DNA of 64,000 bases from Dichetophora obliterata (lineage: Eukaryota; Arthropoda; Insecta; Diptera; Sciomyzidae), in the NCBI GenBank assembly GCA_963920525.1, contig OY986438.1, forward strand, positions 73,044,346-73,108,345, read 5' to 3'. This document shows positions 33,120 through 43,484 of the stretch, one piece after another. The notes below the pieces were generated by a model that had not been told where the DNA came from, ran no database searches, and saw only the letters and a list, made by a program, of their open reading frames with translations. Position numbers and translations under genes: made by a program. How positions within the stretch are numbered: the first letter of the stretch is position 1; each line of letters begins with the position of its first letter.

Positions 33120-33867
33120 TAGGGCTACCAGGTCCCGATCTCCACGCGGGTTATCCCGATTTTCATCCTAAAAATGTGCGTCCCGCGAAGACCTCACGCG
33201 GGACGCCAAATGTCCCGATTTCTTGAAGAACAATTTTATTTTGTAATATTTTCACTATTTTTTAAAAATACTTCTTATGTTTTTATTTCTTCATAACTAA
33301 ATTTGTACAGATTGTTTTGTACGCCACTAATTAATTGCACCGAATCGCATACTTTTCAATCAACCGAACAGTGCATGAAATAAAGAAAAGGGGAGCGAAT
33401 AAAACAATAACATTATTCCTTGTGGATATTGTTAATTTTGCTTTGCTCATTTTCACCCACGATGTTCGTTAAGTTCAACATATCGCATTCTTTTCTAGCA
33501 ATCAAACATAGCATGAACGAAAGAAAACAAAACGAAAAAAAACAATAAGTGCATTATGTAAAATAGATTATAAAATACGAATTTTGAATTTTCAGATATT
33601 AATATGGGTTAGTAAAATTATAAGTTTATTTTGTTTCTATATTCATTTATTTGAGTTCTCTGTCACTGACTTTTGTTTAAAATATAAAATTTCTTTTTTA
33701 AACTTACATACAACTCGAAAAAATCGATTTTCAGGAAACGTATTTAAAGTTTTTTTTGTTATTCTAAGCGTACTGGACGATTGAGTCTCTGTCCCGATCT
33801 ATTTGCTTATGTCCCGATTTTTTTTTGTAAAATCCCGATTTTTTAAAAAATAAACCTGGCAGCCCTA
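33120..33867. mobile_element. Non-autonomous hAT-like element 2
   Basis: 748 bp with 14-bp terminal inverted repeats TAGGGCTACCAGGT and ACCTGGCAGCCCTA. It is flanked by a perfect 8-bp duplication GTGCGGGA (33112-33119 and 33868-33875). TCCCGAT motifs cluster near both ends. It has no transposase. The ends differ from hAT-like element 1, so it is a separate family. Confidence 0.94.
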
Positions 33868-34129
33868 GTGCGGGAGTGGTGCAAATTAGGTAGATAAAAT
33901 ATTAAAAAGTTGTTAGTTTGGAGAGCTTGGTGGTAATCAAACTTCCCCGGTTAGTGTTCTAACCCCTTGGAACCAAGCCGAGGGGTAAATTCCTTCAGGT
34001 GTGCGCGTATCTTTTGCCTGCGGTGGTTTCTGGAAGTGTTTATTTCTCGGCTGATGCATCATTTATTACTCTCTTCGGTGGGATTTTCGTGTGGATTCTG
34101 GAGGACTTGGTTTTGCTCGGTGGTCAAGA

Positions 34130-35436
34130 ATTCATGGCTCTGCAACGTATGTAAGTGATAGAGAGTTGGGCTGGTGCCTCCCGGCGTGGCCAGAGTGATG
34201 CCGTCTAGGGTTACGGTAATCTCCCCCGTCGGTGACTTAAAAAGTCCATCCCTAGTATGATGGGCTCTGCTAGATCAGGTAAATATGAAGCAATAAGTTG
34301 GGTGGTCTGATTGTTGAACTGGATTTTGACCGAGAAGACTTTGCTGCATTTGGCGCTTGTACCGTCAGCTAATTGAACATTCCGTTCTAACTCCCGTGGT
34401 CGTACTCCTTGCTGGGTAAGATGCTGGTATACGGTCTGGTTTAGATATGTTCAGGATGCACCTGTGTCGATTAGGGCGCTTATTTGTAATTTATGGATAA
34501 TGACATTTATGTAGTATCGATTGGCTGGGTTAGGTGGGGTGCTACGGCTGTCATAGCTTTGTGTCTGCAAGAGCAGGATCGTGAGAACACCCCTTCCTGG
34601 CCACATCGTGAACAGAATAGTATGCGCGGATTGTGATATTGATGTCGGCGGTAGCAAGATTGTTTGCACTTCTAACAATGAGTATTTCTCTGGTATGGGC
34701 TGGCGGTTTTCATATAGTAGTTGGGCTGTTGACGGTTTGACTTCGCTTCGTCTCTTTTAAGTAGCTCGAACTCATCGGTTAGTTCCATTAAATCGTCGAC
34801 TGAGATAAAATCGCTGCGGCGCACGTACAGTTTGTATTCGACTCGTAGGCCATCGTAGATACGGTCTGTATAGTCGAGCCTTCTTAGTTGAGGATTTTGG
34901 CGGATTAATGTTTGTAAAGCGAGGATATAATTTCTTGCTTTTTCACGTTGCCATTGCTTTCGATGGTAAATGGTTTCCTCGAGTTTGGCTAAATGACGCT
35001 TAGGTAGAAAAAAATGTTTATCTCTAATTTGAAGTTCTCCCAGGAGCTAAGGTGATCTTTCTTCACTCGATTGCAGTGATTTACCCCGTAATACTGCTGG
35101 TAATGATGGCAGCAGGATGTCAGGTGGCATGCGGTGGCATTCAACTAGTTCTTCAATCCGCTCAATGAACTCTAAAAGTTTATCTCCCCCGTCGAAGTAT
35201 AAATCCCAGCGCTGGATCATCTGGATAGTGTTTGAGTCCGTCCAGCGGTCTATTGATGGGGGGGGGGGGACATACACCATGGTTTCCTCGTTTTGCACGA
35301 CTGACGTTTTCTCGTCATCTCTAGTTATTTTCTCTTCTAATTCTTTCAATATGTTTTCCGTGGATTTCCGATTACATTTGGCCTTGATTACTTCGCTTAA
35401 TTGTGACATCAGTTTTTTTACCCAATTTTCTGACAT
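34130..35436 (-). pseudogene. Element B Gag and protease
   Basis: The piece 35436-35047 is the Gag N-terminus (ATG near the primer site) with a capsid motif (WDLYFDGGDKLLEFIERIEELVE) parallel to element C. The capsid continues in another frame to about 34690 (FFLPKRHLAKLEETIYHRK, LRRLDYTDRIYDGL). Zinc-finger remnants follow, then the protease motif ALIDTGAS at about 34451-34478 and an LGMDF-like motif near 34240. It has multiple frameshifts. It is a related family to element C but clearly diverged. Confidence 0.8.
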
Positions 35437-35640
35437 TCACTGATTAATAGATCTTTTTTCAATAAGTATACCCAGCCAACGGAATCTGTGGTTAGTTGTT
35501 GCGGCTCCATTATTTATCCATGTGTTATCGATTCTGATGCTGTGTTGGATTGTTGTTGAGTAGTATTGTCCTGCGTCTGACCTGTTCCAGTGCCGTTGGT
35601 GGTGATGTCTGTTCTTCCACAGTCATCGTTGAAATCAGGT

Positions 35641-35888
35641 TCCTGCTCGGGCACCATTTGTGACGTGGTTTTATCAAAGGCGGAGGTAAAACCCAGCCGC
35701 TCCAGGGTCCTGTGAAAAGGTCCACTAACTCTCACAAATTATTTTAAAAATAAAAGACGCAGGATTTTCAGTAATTCACAAACTTACTTTATTGAATACG
35801 TTATCCTTATTATAACCTCTTAGTTATGCAGCTTCGGGTAGTCGCTAGAGTTAGCGCAACTGTAACAACATCCAGTACCAGCGTTACA
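35641..35888 (-). repeat. Element B primer site and 5' LTR
   Basis: The minus strand reads TGGTGCCCGAGCAGG next to the LTR start at 35659 (TGTGACGTGG). The next ~98 bp match the 3' LTR closely, then homology stops. The end at 35888 (AGCGTTACA) is tentative. Confidence 0.6.
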
Positions 35889-36510
35889 ACAACAACAATA
35901 ACAATGGCAAAGGCAGCAGCGACATTATTAAGTTGAGCCAAACTGCCACACAAACCCCAAATGCAACATCAGCAAAACTCGCACACAAAGCAATAGCAAC
36001 GGCAACAGCGGAACCCAAATGTAGCATCAGCAAAACTCCCACAAAAAGTTCGGCAATAGCAACGGCAACAGCAGAAGCGATAAGAATAACCAAAACAACA
36101 ATAATAATAGAAAACGACAGCAGCAGCTTCAAGCTCCAAGCTCCAAGCTCCAAGCTCCAAGTAGGTTTTAGTTTAGTGCAGTTTAATTAGAAAACAGAGA
36201 AACAAAGAGCAAAGCTCCTTGTTAAAAATATCGTGTTGTTTTATTAAATAACTTAATTCTAGCGAGCTTAATAATCAGTTGGTAACCGCTTTAGTACTTG
36301 GTCATCAGTTAGTAATTGCTTTAGAAGTCGGTAATCAGTTGGTAACCGCTTCGGTAATCGGTTGGTAATTGCTTCGGTAATGGGTAATTGGTTTGTAATC
36401 ACTTAGGTAATGGGTAATTAGTTGGAAATCGCTTCGGTAATCCGTAGTCCGTTGATAATCGCTTCGGTAATCGGTTGGCAATCGCTAAAAAGGAATGCTC
36501 CGTTATTTCT
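35889..36510. repeat. Low-complexity and short tandem repeats
   Basis: CAA/GCA-rich stretch to about 36120, then four copies of the 7-mer AAGCTCC (36129-36158). From 36270 to 36490 there are some eight degenerate ~27-32 bp units around CGGTAATCGGTTGGTAATCG. ORFs on both strands here are repeat translations. It is possibly the remains of another LTR. Confidence 0.7.
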
Positions 36511-37314
36511 TGTGGTGTTGGATGTAGGATGTTGTTGTAAAAAAATAGTAGAGTACGAGTGTATTAGAGGTGCACACGCCTTTTTATTCAGCCGAAAGGC
36601 TTTTTTTGGGCGTACAAGCCACAAAAGCTATTTTCATTAAGCAGCAAAGGCTAATTTCAACTAAGCCACAAAGGCTATGTTAAAAATTTTTGAGCCTTAA
36701 ACGCTGATTTTTATCCAAGCCACAAAGGCTAAGTTTTTGTATGAAAATAATTTAATTTGAACTCTTCGCCTCTTCCTTCCAAATCTAAATCTGTCTTTAT
36801 TTTAAAATATCTTAGTTTATATACAATTTTTACCAGTATTATTCTTAAACCAATTTTACTACTATTTCCAAGACTCCTTCTCTAATTTCAATGTTTTTTG
36901 GATTAACTTTGAAAAATCAATAATTGACCAATCACTTTTAGTTTATTAACCTTTCCAAATTTTCCCCACTAATTAATATTTTAAACATCATTTATTGGTT
37001 CGCTCGAATTCTTGGCCTTGACTTTAAAGTGTCATCGGCACTTGTTCAACTTATCGTTATTGTTGTTGTTGCTTTGTGTTTTTCTGTGCAATGCACTTAT
37101 AACACGACTCCCGCTGTCGCTGTCGCATTTTAGCTTGTGCGGTATCTAGCGGCACAAGCGTAAAGCGGTACTAAATGCGCTTCATGAGAATTCAAGCTGC
37201 AATTAGTTGTGTTTACTTTGTCAACATTATGTTGTCATATCTTAGACAATTAAAGTGAAGATCTTTTTGGTGGTTGTTTGTCTTGAATGTGTGTACGTAT
37301 GCAAGTACACTACA
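36511..37314. repeat. Second copy of the 28215-type LTR
   Basis: 804 bp aligning along its whole length with 28215-29026 (TGTGGTGTTGGA... to GTGTACGTATGCAAGTACAC). The flanks do not give a matching 4-bp duplication, so one side may be rearranged. Confidence 0.85.
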
Positions 37315-37483
37315 CCCTAACCCTTAAGCGAAAATTTACTTGCAAAGATAAATTTTTAAGATGTTGGAGTTTTGGAAAAGGATATGTTTATGTGTAATAT
37401 TTTAATATGAAATAATTCTAAGTATATAATAGATTTAAATCTCAGTCTCTGTTTAGTCGCGAATCTAATCAGACATTATTGTC

Positions 37484-37653
37484 ATGGAGTGCGATAAATG
37501 CAACAAGTGCTTAAAAACAATAGATAAAATCATTGAGTGCAAGTTTTGTACCAATATATATCACAAGTTTTGTGTTAATTTAAATAAATCACAATGTGAA
37601 ATTATTGATAGTCACTTAAACATTTCGTTTATTTGTGATCTTTGTTTAGCCCC
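37484..37653 (+). pseudogene. Truncated ORF with PHD-type zinc finger
   Basis: The ORF begins MECDKCNKCLKT and has Cys/His ligands C6, C9, C19, C22, H27, C30, C50 and C53, the C4HC3 order of a PHD finger. The frame runs into element D at about 37654. PHD fingers occur in ORF1 proteins of several insect CR1/jockey-type LINEs, so this is most likely the 5' start of such an element rather than a host gene. The upstream 37315-37483 is AT-rich with no clear promoter. Confidence 0.6.
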
Positions 37654-38811
37654 CATGAATGGCTAAAAGTTCTTTCTCTATTATTGGTTTATTTATGTCA
37701 TGTTTTTGTAGAGTCTTACTGGCATAAGATATTGGTAAGTCTTGTCCTATTTCACCTTGTGATAACACTGCTCTCAAAGCGTAATTTGAAGCGTCTGTCG
37801 TTAGAATAAATGGTTTTAAAAAATCGGGATTTTTAAAAAAAGGTGGTTCTATTAATTTCTGTTTGTGTTTGAAAAGCTGTTTGACATTTCTCTGTCCAAT
37901 TGAAAGTTTGGTTCTTTTGTAGTAAAGCATTTAGGCATTTTGCAATTGTTGCAAAATATTTTATGAATTATAATAATTGCAAAAGGCGACGAGCCTACGC
38001 ACTTCGTCAGCATTTGAAGGAATTGAAAAGTTTTTTATTGTTTCATATTTTTCTGGATCAGTCTTAATACCGTTTTGCGTAAATAAATTTCCTAAATACA
38101 CTACTTCCGGACGTAAAAATTTGCATTTACTTGCATTTAATTTAAGGTTATATTTGGCTAATCTATCAAAAATTTTAATTAAATTATTTTTGTGGTGTTG
38201 GAGGCTACATCCAAAAACTATTATGTCATCTACATATAAAAATGCTTCTGAGCTTAAACCTGTAAGAGCTAATGTCAACATACGTTGAAAACTGTTTGAA
38301 GATATTTTTAATCCAAATGGTAATCTTTTAAATTGGTAATGACCGTCATTAGTAGAAAAAGCTGTTAGAAGTCTTGAATTTTTGTCTGGAGGGATTTGGT
38401 GAAAAGAGCTCGTCATGTCGAGTGTGGAAAAGTACTTTACTCTACCGAGTTTATCTAAAACATCTTCAATTCTTGTCAATGGAAATTTGTCTTTTACTAT
38501 TTTATGATTTAATTTTCTAAAGTCAACTACTTAACGCCATTTCTTTGTGTCGTCAGCGCTTTTTTTTTGGTACAAGTAGAAGTGGTGAATTGTATGGGCT
38601 TGTGGATGCTTCAATTATATCATTATTTATTAGTTCTTTAACCTGTTCATGAATTTCTTTGTTTTGAGTGTATGGTAATCTATAATTTTTTATATATGTT
38701 GGTGTATCATCTATTGTTGATAACTTTTGTGTATAGAAATTGTTTACTGTTAATTGTTTCTCTTTTAAATGAAATATGTGTTGATATTGTCTGAATATAT
38801 TTATAAGTGGA
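37654..38811 (-). pseudogene. Ty3/gypsy element D pol: RT and RNase H
   Basis: From the right: RT N-terminus (INIFRQYQHIFHLKEKQL, NYRLPYTQNKEIHEQV, SPYNSPLLLVPKK), then 38479-37961 with YFSTLDMTSSFHQI, RLPFGLKISSNSFQ and the intact active site YVDDIIVFG. The piece 37930-37654 has RNase H (FILTTDASNYALRAVLSQ, PIIEKELLAIH), where it is cut. LINE-2 interrupts it at 38811 and the frame continues at 63898-64000. The motif set is that of the 17.6/297/errantivirus group. Confidence 0.88.
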
Positions 38812-39239
38812 TCCCCCATTGGAATAGCAACCTTGACGGTGGTGTGGGGGCTTAGGTCGCTAAGATGCAATGGGCTGGAATGACGGAAGCACAAGCTTCT
38901 GACAGGGGTCCTAGGTCATACACGTCATTGCATCCTGGCGATGCACTAGTAGCTATTCACTCCTACCTATATCCCCTTTTCACTACCTTTCCTATTCACC
39001 CTATATCTCACCTCTCCTATCCCACACCTAGTCTCTCCGATGGGCCGAATCAAGATGTTATGCGACCCGTGCCGAAGATTTACTAGGCTGGAGGCCCATT
39101 AAAAATAGTCCAGTCTCAAACGGAGCGTAACGCGGATACCAGCGGATACAAGGCGCCCTCCGGTACTATCCAGCCTTACCCGCGCACAGGGACCTCTGTG
39201 GGGGTGGACCTTCCTTAGTCCTACACTTGTGGGAATTTT
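38812..39239 (+). other. LINE-2 5' UTR
   Basis: 428 bp from the insertion point to the ORF1 ATG. It is GC-richer than the surroundings and has no ORF. It should include the internal promoter of the LINE. The start TCCCCCATTGG directly follows the target duplication, so the copy is probably full length at the 5' end. Confidence 0.7.
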
Positions 39240-39828
39240 ATGGAAGGAATAACTACAAAAACAAACAAAAAAACACCAGCGGCTGCCGGCGGACACAGTG
39301 AGGAGCAATCCTCACTGCGTGCCGCCAGCGATCACACCTCCCCTATGGTTGGAGCAGGCCATAGCGGTTGCAAAGCTACTGCCAAAAATGTCGCCGGGGC
39401 GGGAGCAGGCCCGGGCATAAAGACAACTACTGCCAAAACATGTACACTTCTGCGCAGGGGTGCCATAGTCGATGCAGACTCGGACCACGAAAGCGCAAAC
39501 TCAGTTAAGGACAGGCTTCTCCTCTCTCCTGATAAGTCAGCGGGTTCCAGCTCCTCTCGCAAGGAAGGGCCCAAGACGAAGTCTAAGAAGGGGATGAAGG
39601 CCAAGGCCAACTACAAAGCGGCCCTTAAAATCTGCAGCCGGCTGTCAGGCAAGATTGATCTCTCTTCCAAAGAGAAGGAGTCGCTCGCCTGGGTTAAGCT
39701 AAAGGTGGAAGAGGGTCACATATACTTCGCGAGCAGACCAAGCTTTGCACCTACGACTTCGCAGTTCGCAAACAAAGAAGAAGAGCAGGCTGCTCAAAAA
39801 CGCCAAAGATCGGTGGAAAGTGCGAAAA
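39240..39828 (+). pseudogene. LINE-2 ORF1, 5' part
   Basis: Starts at ATG 39240. It is about 196 codons of Ala/Gly/Ser/Lys-rich sequence with a basic block (KTKSKKGMKAKANYKAALK) and a likely coiled-coil or helical part, ending in QKRQRSVESAK. It is interrupted by the provirus LTR at 39829, and the frame picks up at 56942 with KVGAPASK. ORF1 proteins bind element RNA. No CCHC finger is seen in this part. Confidence 0.8.
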
Positions 39829-40865
39829 TGTTGTGATCCAGATCATGCCATGGGGTATGAATCACAACCCTCAACTCATTGGAGAGATTATGGTAAACAA
39901 ACGTCATATGTTGTTTACCGGCGACATACCATGCAATTATTTGCGGCCAGGGTCAACTAACGCTGATGTAAACAAAAAAATCATATGAACACTGATCTAC
40001 CTCAACAACAAGTTGGGCGCTCAGCGTTCATATAGTTTTTTAGCAGCGTTATTTGAAACTTTAGGCCAGTGAATAAGAAGAGAAACAAACAAAACATAAA
40101 AACAACAATAAAGTGTAGTAAAATCGGTTAAAGCGTTTAACGCGGAAATGCGAGCGTTGCGTTTTTTTTTGCTGTGCTTGAAACTATAAAATAGAATTAA
40201 ATAATATTTTATTGTTGTTTTTTACATGCATATATTTTTGATGTACAAATTTCTGTAACTTAAAGAATATGTTTTCGCAACGTGACCCTATTTTTTACTT
40301 GCGGAACAAGCTGGTGTGTTTGTTTTGCAAAGTAGAACATGGCATAAAGAGAATCTAGACCAACGAAGTTATGGTGCCAGGGGTAAAGAAAAGCTACCAG
40401 GCACAATTGTAGTTAATTATATAAAGTTATAGATAAAATTATTGTGGTTAATTATAGATAAAATTATTGTGCAAGATGCGTAAAGCAATCTTGCACAAAT
40501 ATCAATGTTACAAATAAGAACCTAGGTGTTAAGTGTTAGTATTTTGGAACACAAAAGTTAGTTGTAAAAATAATATAGAGTGACAAGAGTGGCTCTAAAA
40601 ATAAAGTGAAGTCTTCAATTAAAAGAAAACTAACTAGAGATTTTTTTCAATTAAAGGAACAGGGTGAAAATGGACAATTTTGGTAAGTGTGCTTTCGGTT
40701 TGGGAACCACTAAAAATCCCCATTAACTTAAACCTATCGCGGCAACCTCACGGCTGCCTACTGAATGGCATAAACCACCATGTCTATCAAACAAAGAGGT
40801 GGTTAATATAATAAAAATTAGGGAGACTGTAGGACTTACGCGTATCCTCGGCGGAGGATACAACA
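39829..40865 (+). repeat. Provirus 5' LTR, long form
   Basis: 1037 bp, starts TGTTGTGATCC and ends GGATACAACA. Compared with the 3' LTR it has about 425 extra bases, at roughly 40050-40475. The stretch after 40475 is nearly identical to 56568-56941. It contains the ATG and splice donor at 40670-40688. Confidence 0.93.
40670..40688 (+). promoter_or_regulatory. Leader ATG and splice donor in the LTR
   Basis: ATG at 40670 opens only four full codons (MDNF) plus one base, then the strong donor G|GTAAGTG with cut after 40682. The same bases are kept in the 3' LTR near 56745-56765. Unspliced, the frame soon stops. Downstream acceptors at 41120 and 48375 both restore phase. Spliced env messages with a short leader are known for insect errantiviruses. 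Confidence 0.7.
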
Positions 40866-40868
40866 ATT

Positions 40869-40885
40869 TGGCGCAGCCGGTATCC
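40869..40885 (+). other. Provirus primer-binding site, tRNA-Ser type
   Basis: TGGCGCAGCCGGTATCC three bases after the 5' LTR. It resembles the serine-tRNA primer site used by 17.6/297-type insect elements. Confidence 0.75.
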
Positions 40886-41120
40886 TTCTGTTCGCAAGGA
40901 CAGTAAGGAGAGAATAATATTAAAAGCTTTGTTGTTATAGGAACAACAGGGATATCTTGGAAGTAAAATTTTTTTTGTCGATAGTTTTTTTATATAGTAC
41001 TCAGCCGTTAGTATGGTTATTTTCTTTTTATGATTATGTGGAGTTATTCAGTAGCTTAATTCAGTTGAATTTTTTTAAAAAAAAAAGTAAAAAAAATATT
41101 TTAATTGATTTTGGTTACAG

Positions 41121-41368
41121 AGTTTTATCAACACGTGAATGCGCCAACAGAGGAAAGGATAAATGCCTTGTTCAGCAAGTACGAGAAACAATTACAGGAA
41201 CAGGAGTGCAAGGAATACGAGCCGGAGGGGGCCTCCCGACAACATCCAATCTACGTTCCAATGTCGAAGGCACCACGTCCCAAGCCGTTAACCATTGAGG
41301 AGTATTACCGGCGGATCGGGATTGGAGCTCGAGAAGAGACGCAACCATACGTACCCAAGAGGCCTTAA
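41121..41368 (+). CDS. Candidate spliced accessory ORF upstream of gag
   Basis: Open frame of about 82 codons to the stop at 41366, preceded by a good acceptor (TTTTGGTTACAG, cut after 41120). It has no convincing ATG of its own; the frame's natural start is the leader ATG at 40670, and the junction is in phase. The product would be a charged chain with a predicted helix (INALFSKYEKQLQEQE) followed by a Pro/Tyr-rich part (HPIYVPMSKAPRPKPLTIEE). I recognise no family. The frame has no internal stop although gag and pol have many, which suggests it is real. It could also be a chance frame. Confidence 0.5.
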
Positions 41369-41807
41369 CAGAAAAGGAAGATGGGAGGAAAGGCGTATAA
41401 GCAGCGAGTTCAGCGGATGTTCCTACATAAGGAGTTGAACATGGCGACAAGTGCGGAACAAAAGGAACGAATAAGGCAGGAAATCAGGGACACCAGGACC
41501 TAACGAATGTAATAAGCGGATGACTACAGACCTCACTCTGAAGGCGGTTTACAAATAATAAAATTAATAAAGAATGTTTATTTTGTGAAAAAGGAAAAAA
41601 AAATATATACTCAATAAATATATATATATATATAGTCAATACAATCTTCATGTTGTTGTTTTCAAGGAACACGATAGTTCTGTTTGCTTAAGTTCTTTTC
41701 AAGTGGTTTCTCGTTCCGTCGCAATCGTAGTCTGGTTTTGTGTAGAATTTACAGGAAAAAAATTGATTTGTAATAAATAAAAAAAAATTTCTAATGAGTT
41801 ATTTTCA
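41369..41807 (+). other. Provirus leader between small ORF and gag
   Basis: Non-coding, with an A-rich part and a short TA run near 41620-41635. This is where packaging signals would lie. Nothing else is seen. Confidence 0.5.
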
Positions 41808-43484
41808 ATGGATAGTACCGTTGAGGTAGAAAGGAGTTATTTGGAGACGCTAGGAGAGTTAGACAGGTTCGTGGACAAGCTTTGGACCCGGGCTAAAGTA
41901 GTAATATCAAATAAGGACAATTTCGCACTGCTACAGGCGAGTGCAGTGGGGAAAAATTTGACAAAAGTAGAGGAGGCGGATGTACTGTTTGACTTCATAG
42001 ATAGCTTTAACGAGCACAAGAGTGTTGCTTAGACGAAAAAATTCGAGGAGTATAGAAAAGATTTCGAAGCTTTGAGGACGAGGCTCAGGGAGGTTGAGCA
42101 GCAGAGAAAATGAGAATTAGAGAGAGCGGGGGAATTGGACATAGAAAACGAGGGGTTAAGAGCCCTATTAAGGAGAAAGGACATTTCGGCGGACTTGATA
42201 GACAGATTGATTGCTGAAGCAAGGGAGGATTTAGAAACAGTAGATCAGGCTAACGCTAGTATTAGGGAATTACAGGTGAAAAACAGGCATTTGGAAAACG
42301 AGTTAAGGTAAGCAGCGGAGACATCCCTGTACCATAAGGAAGTACAGGTAGATACAGACAGAGACACTCATCATATTAACGAAAACGAGTTGTTCACTTA
42401 CGCAAACATGAACGTAAACGATATCGCTAAAACGGTGAATAATCTCGTGCCTTTGTTTTCGGGTACCCAGTCACCGGCGGAGGTTTATAGGTTTATACAG
42501 GGATGCGATCTAGCTGCAAAGACAATGAAGGAGGCAGACATGGCCAGTTTTATAGAATCTATAAAGCTCCAGACGATTGGACAGAATTGAGGATATTTTT
42601 ATATTGATCAAATCAAATTATCTAAGGGCAACTACTTATGATTCGATTATAATAGAATTTTCTAAGTGCGAGCAGGAGCCAGGCGAGAAGATAAGTGCGT
42701 TCGCACGTAGGTTAGGCTCAATAGAGGCTAGAGGTAGAGACTGCATAGGGGACGACAAGACATTGCTTAAGCAGTTGTGTAGCTCAGTCCTAACGGCATT
42801 TAAAATAGGAATAAATGATTTGGGTATACGGACAGTCGTGTTATCGCAGCCAGGAAGCGATTTTTCAGAGGTTGTAAAAAGGGCCACAGGGTTGATGTAG
42901 AGTATATTCTGAATAACAGAAGCAGAAATGTGACGGGGAAGAGTTCTCTGAGACAGACATATATGGTACAAGAGAGAAATGAAGTACAAGAGCTGAACGA
43001 TAGGTTGGGACATGGGTTAAGGATAAAAAGTATGGAACCAATGGAAATGTTTGTAAACAAAGGAGGGTCCAACGGAGGTGAGCGGAGGCATGACGAATAC
43101 AGGATGAATATCAAGTGTTCATTTTGTGGCAAGCAAGGTCACACAAGAGATGAGTGTCTCATTAGGAAAAACACGCCCTATTGTGAGAAGTGTCACGAAT
43201 ATGGCCATGACAAAGGATGGAAATGTGCAACGCCATACGTGCCAAGGGACGATAAAAATCGGGGGAATAATGTTGGTAGGCCAGTAAACGATAGCCAACG
43301 AAAAAATAATCCATTCAAGGATAATGTCATGGGTACGAGGGTATCCCATAACACAGTAGGTAAACAACAGCAAGTGACATGTCACTGGTGTAAGAAGCCA
43401 GGGCATTATATGAAAGATTGCTATAGTAAAATGAACGTGGAGAACAAGCAGGGAAACTCCATGCGGGCCAATCTACGCCAATAG
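41808..43484 (+). pseudogene. Provirus Gag
   Basis: Begins at ATG 41808 (MDSTVEVERSYLETLGELD). It has a long helical/coiled-coil region to about 42320, broken by two stops (near 42031 and 42111). The capsid-like part has VNNLVPLFSGTQSPAEVYRFI, a frameshift near 42588, then EQEPGEKISAFARRLG. The C-terminus (42930-43484) has three CCHC knuckles: CSFCGKQGHTRDEC, CEKCHEYGHDKGWKC and CHWCKKPGHYMKDC. Three knuckles is more than most errantiviruses show; the Gag of that group often has none or one. Confidence 0.83.

Larger units (their letters stand above)
32235..35888 (-). mobile_element. Ty3/gypsy element B, lacking RT to integrase
   Basis: Minus-strand element with 3' LTR (32235-32599), polypurine tract, a C-terminal ORF with a membrane helix, then protease and gag directly to the right, primer site and 5' LTR (35659-~35888). 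RT, RNase H and integrase are absent, so it is internally deleted. A hAT-like element (33120-33867) splits its 3' coding end. The first ~100 bp of both LTRs match well, then they diverge. Confidence 0.75.

Noticed and set aside
35884..36190. Ala/Val- and Thr-rich ORFs on both strands
   Set aside because: CAA/GCA repeat translations; mirrored low complexity on both strands.
38812..38894. N-terminus of the minus ORF 38894-38553
   Set aside because: This part is LINE-2 5' UTR read backwards; the real element D frame continues at 63898.
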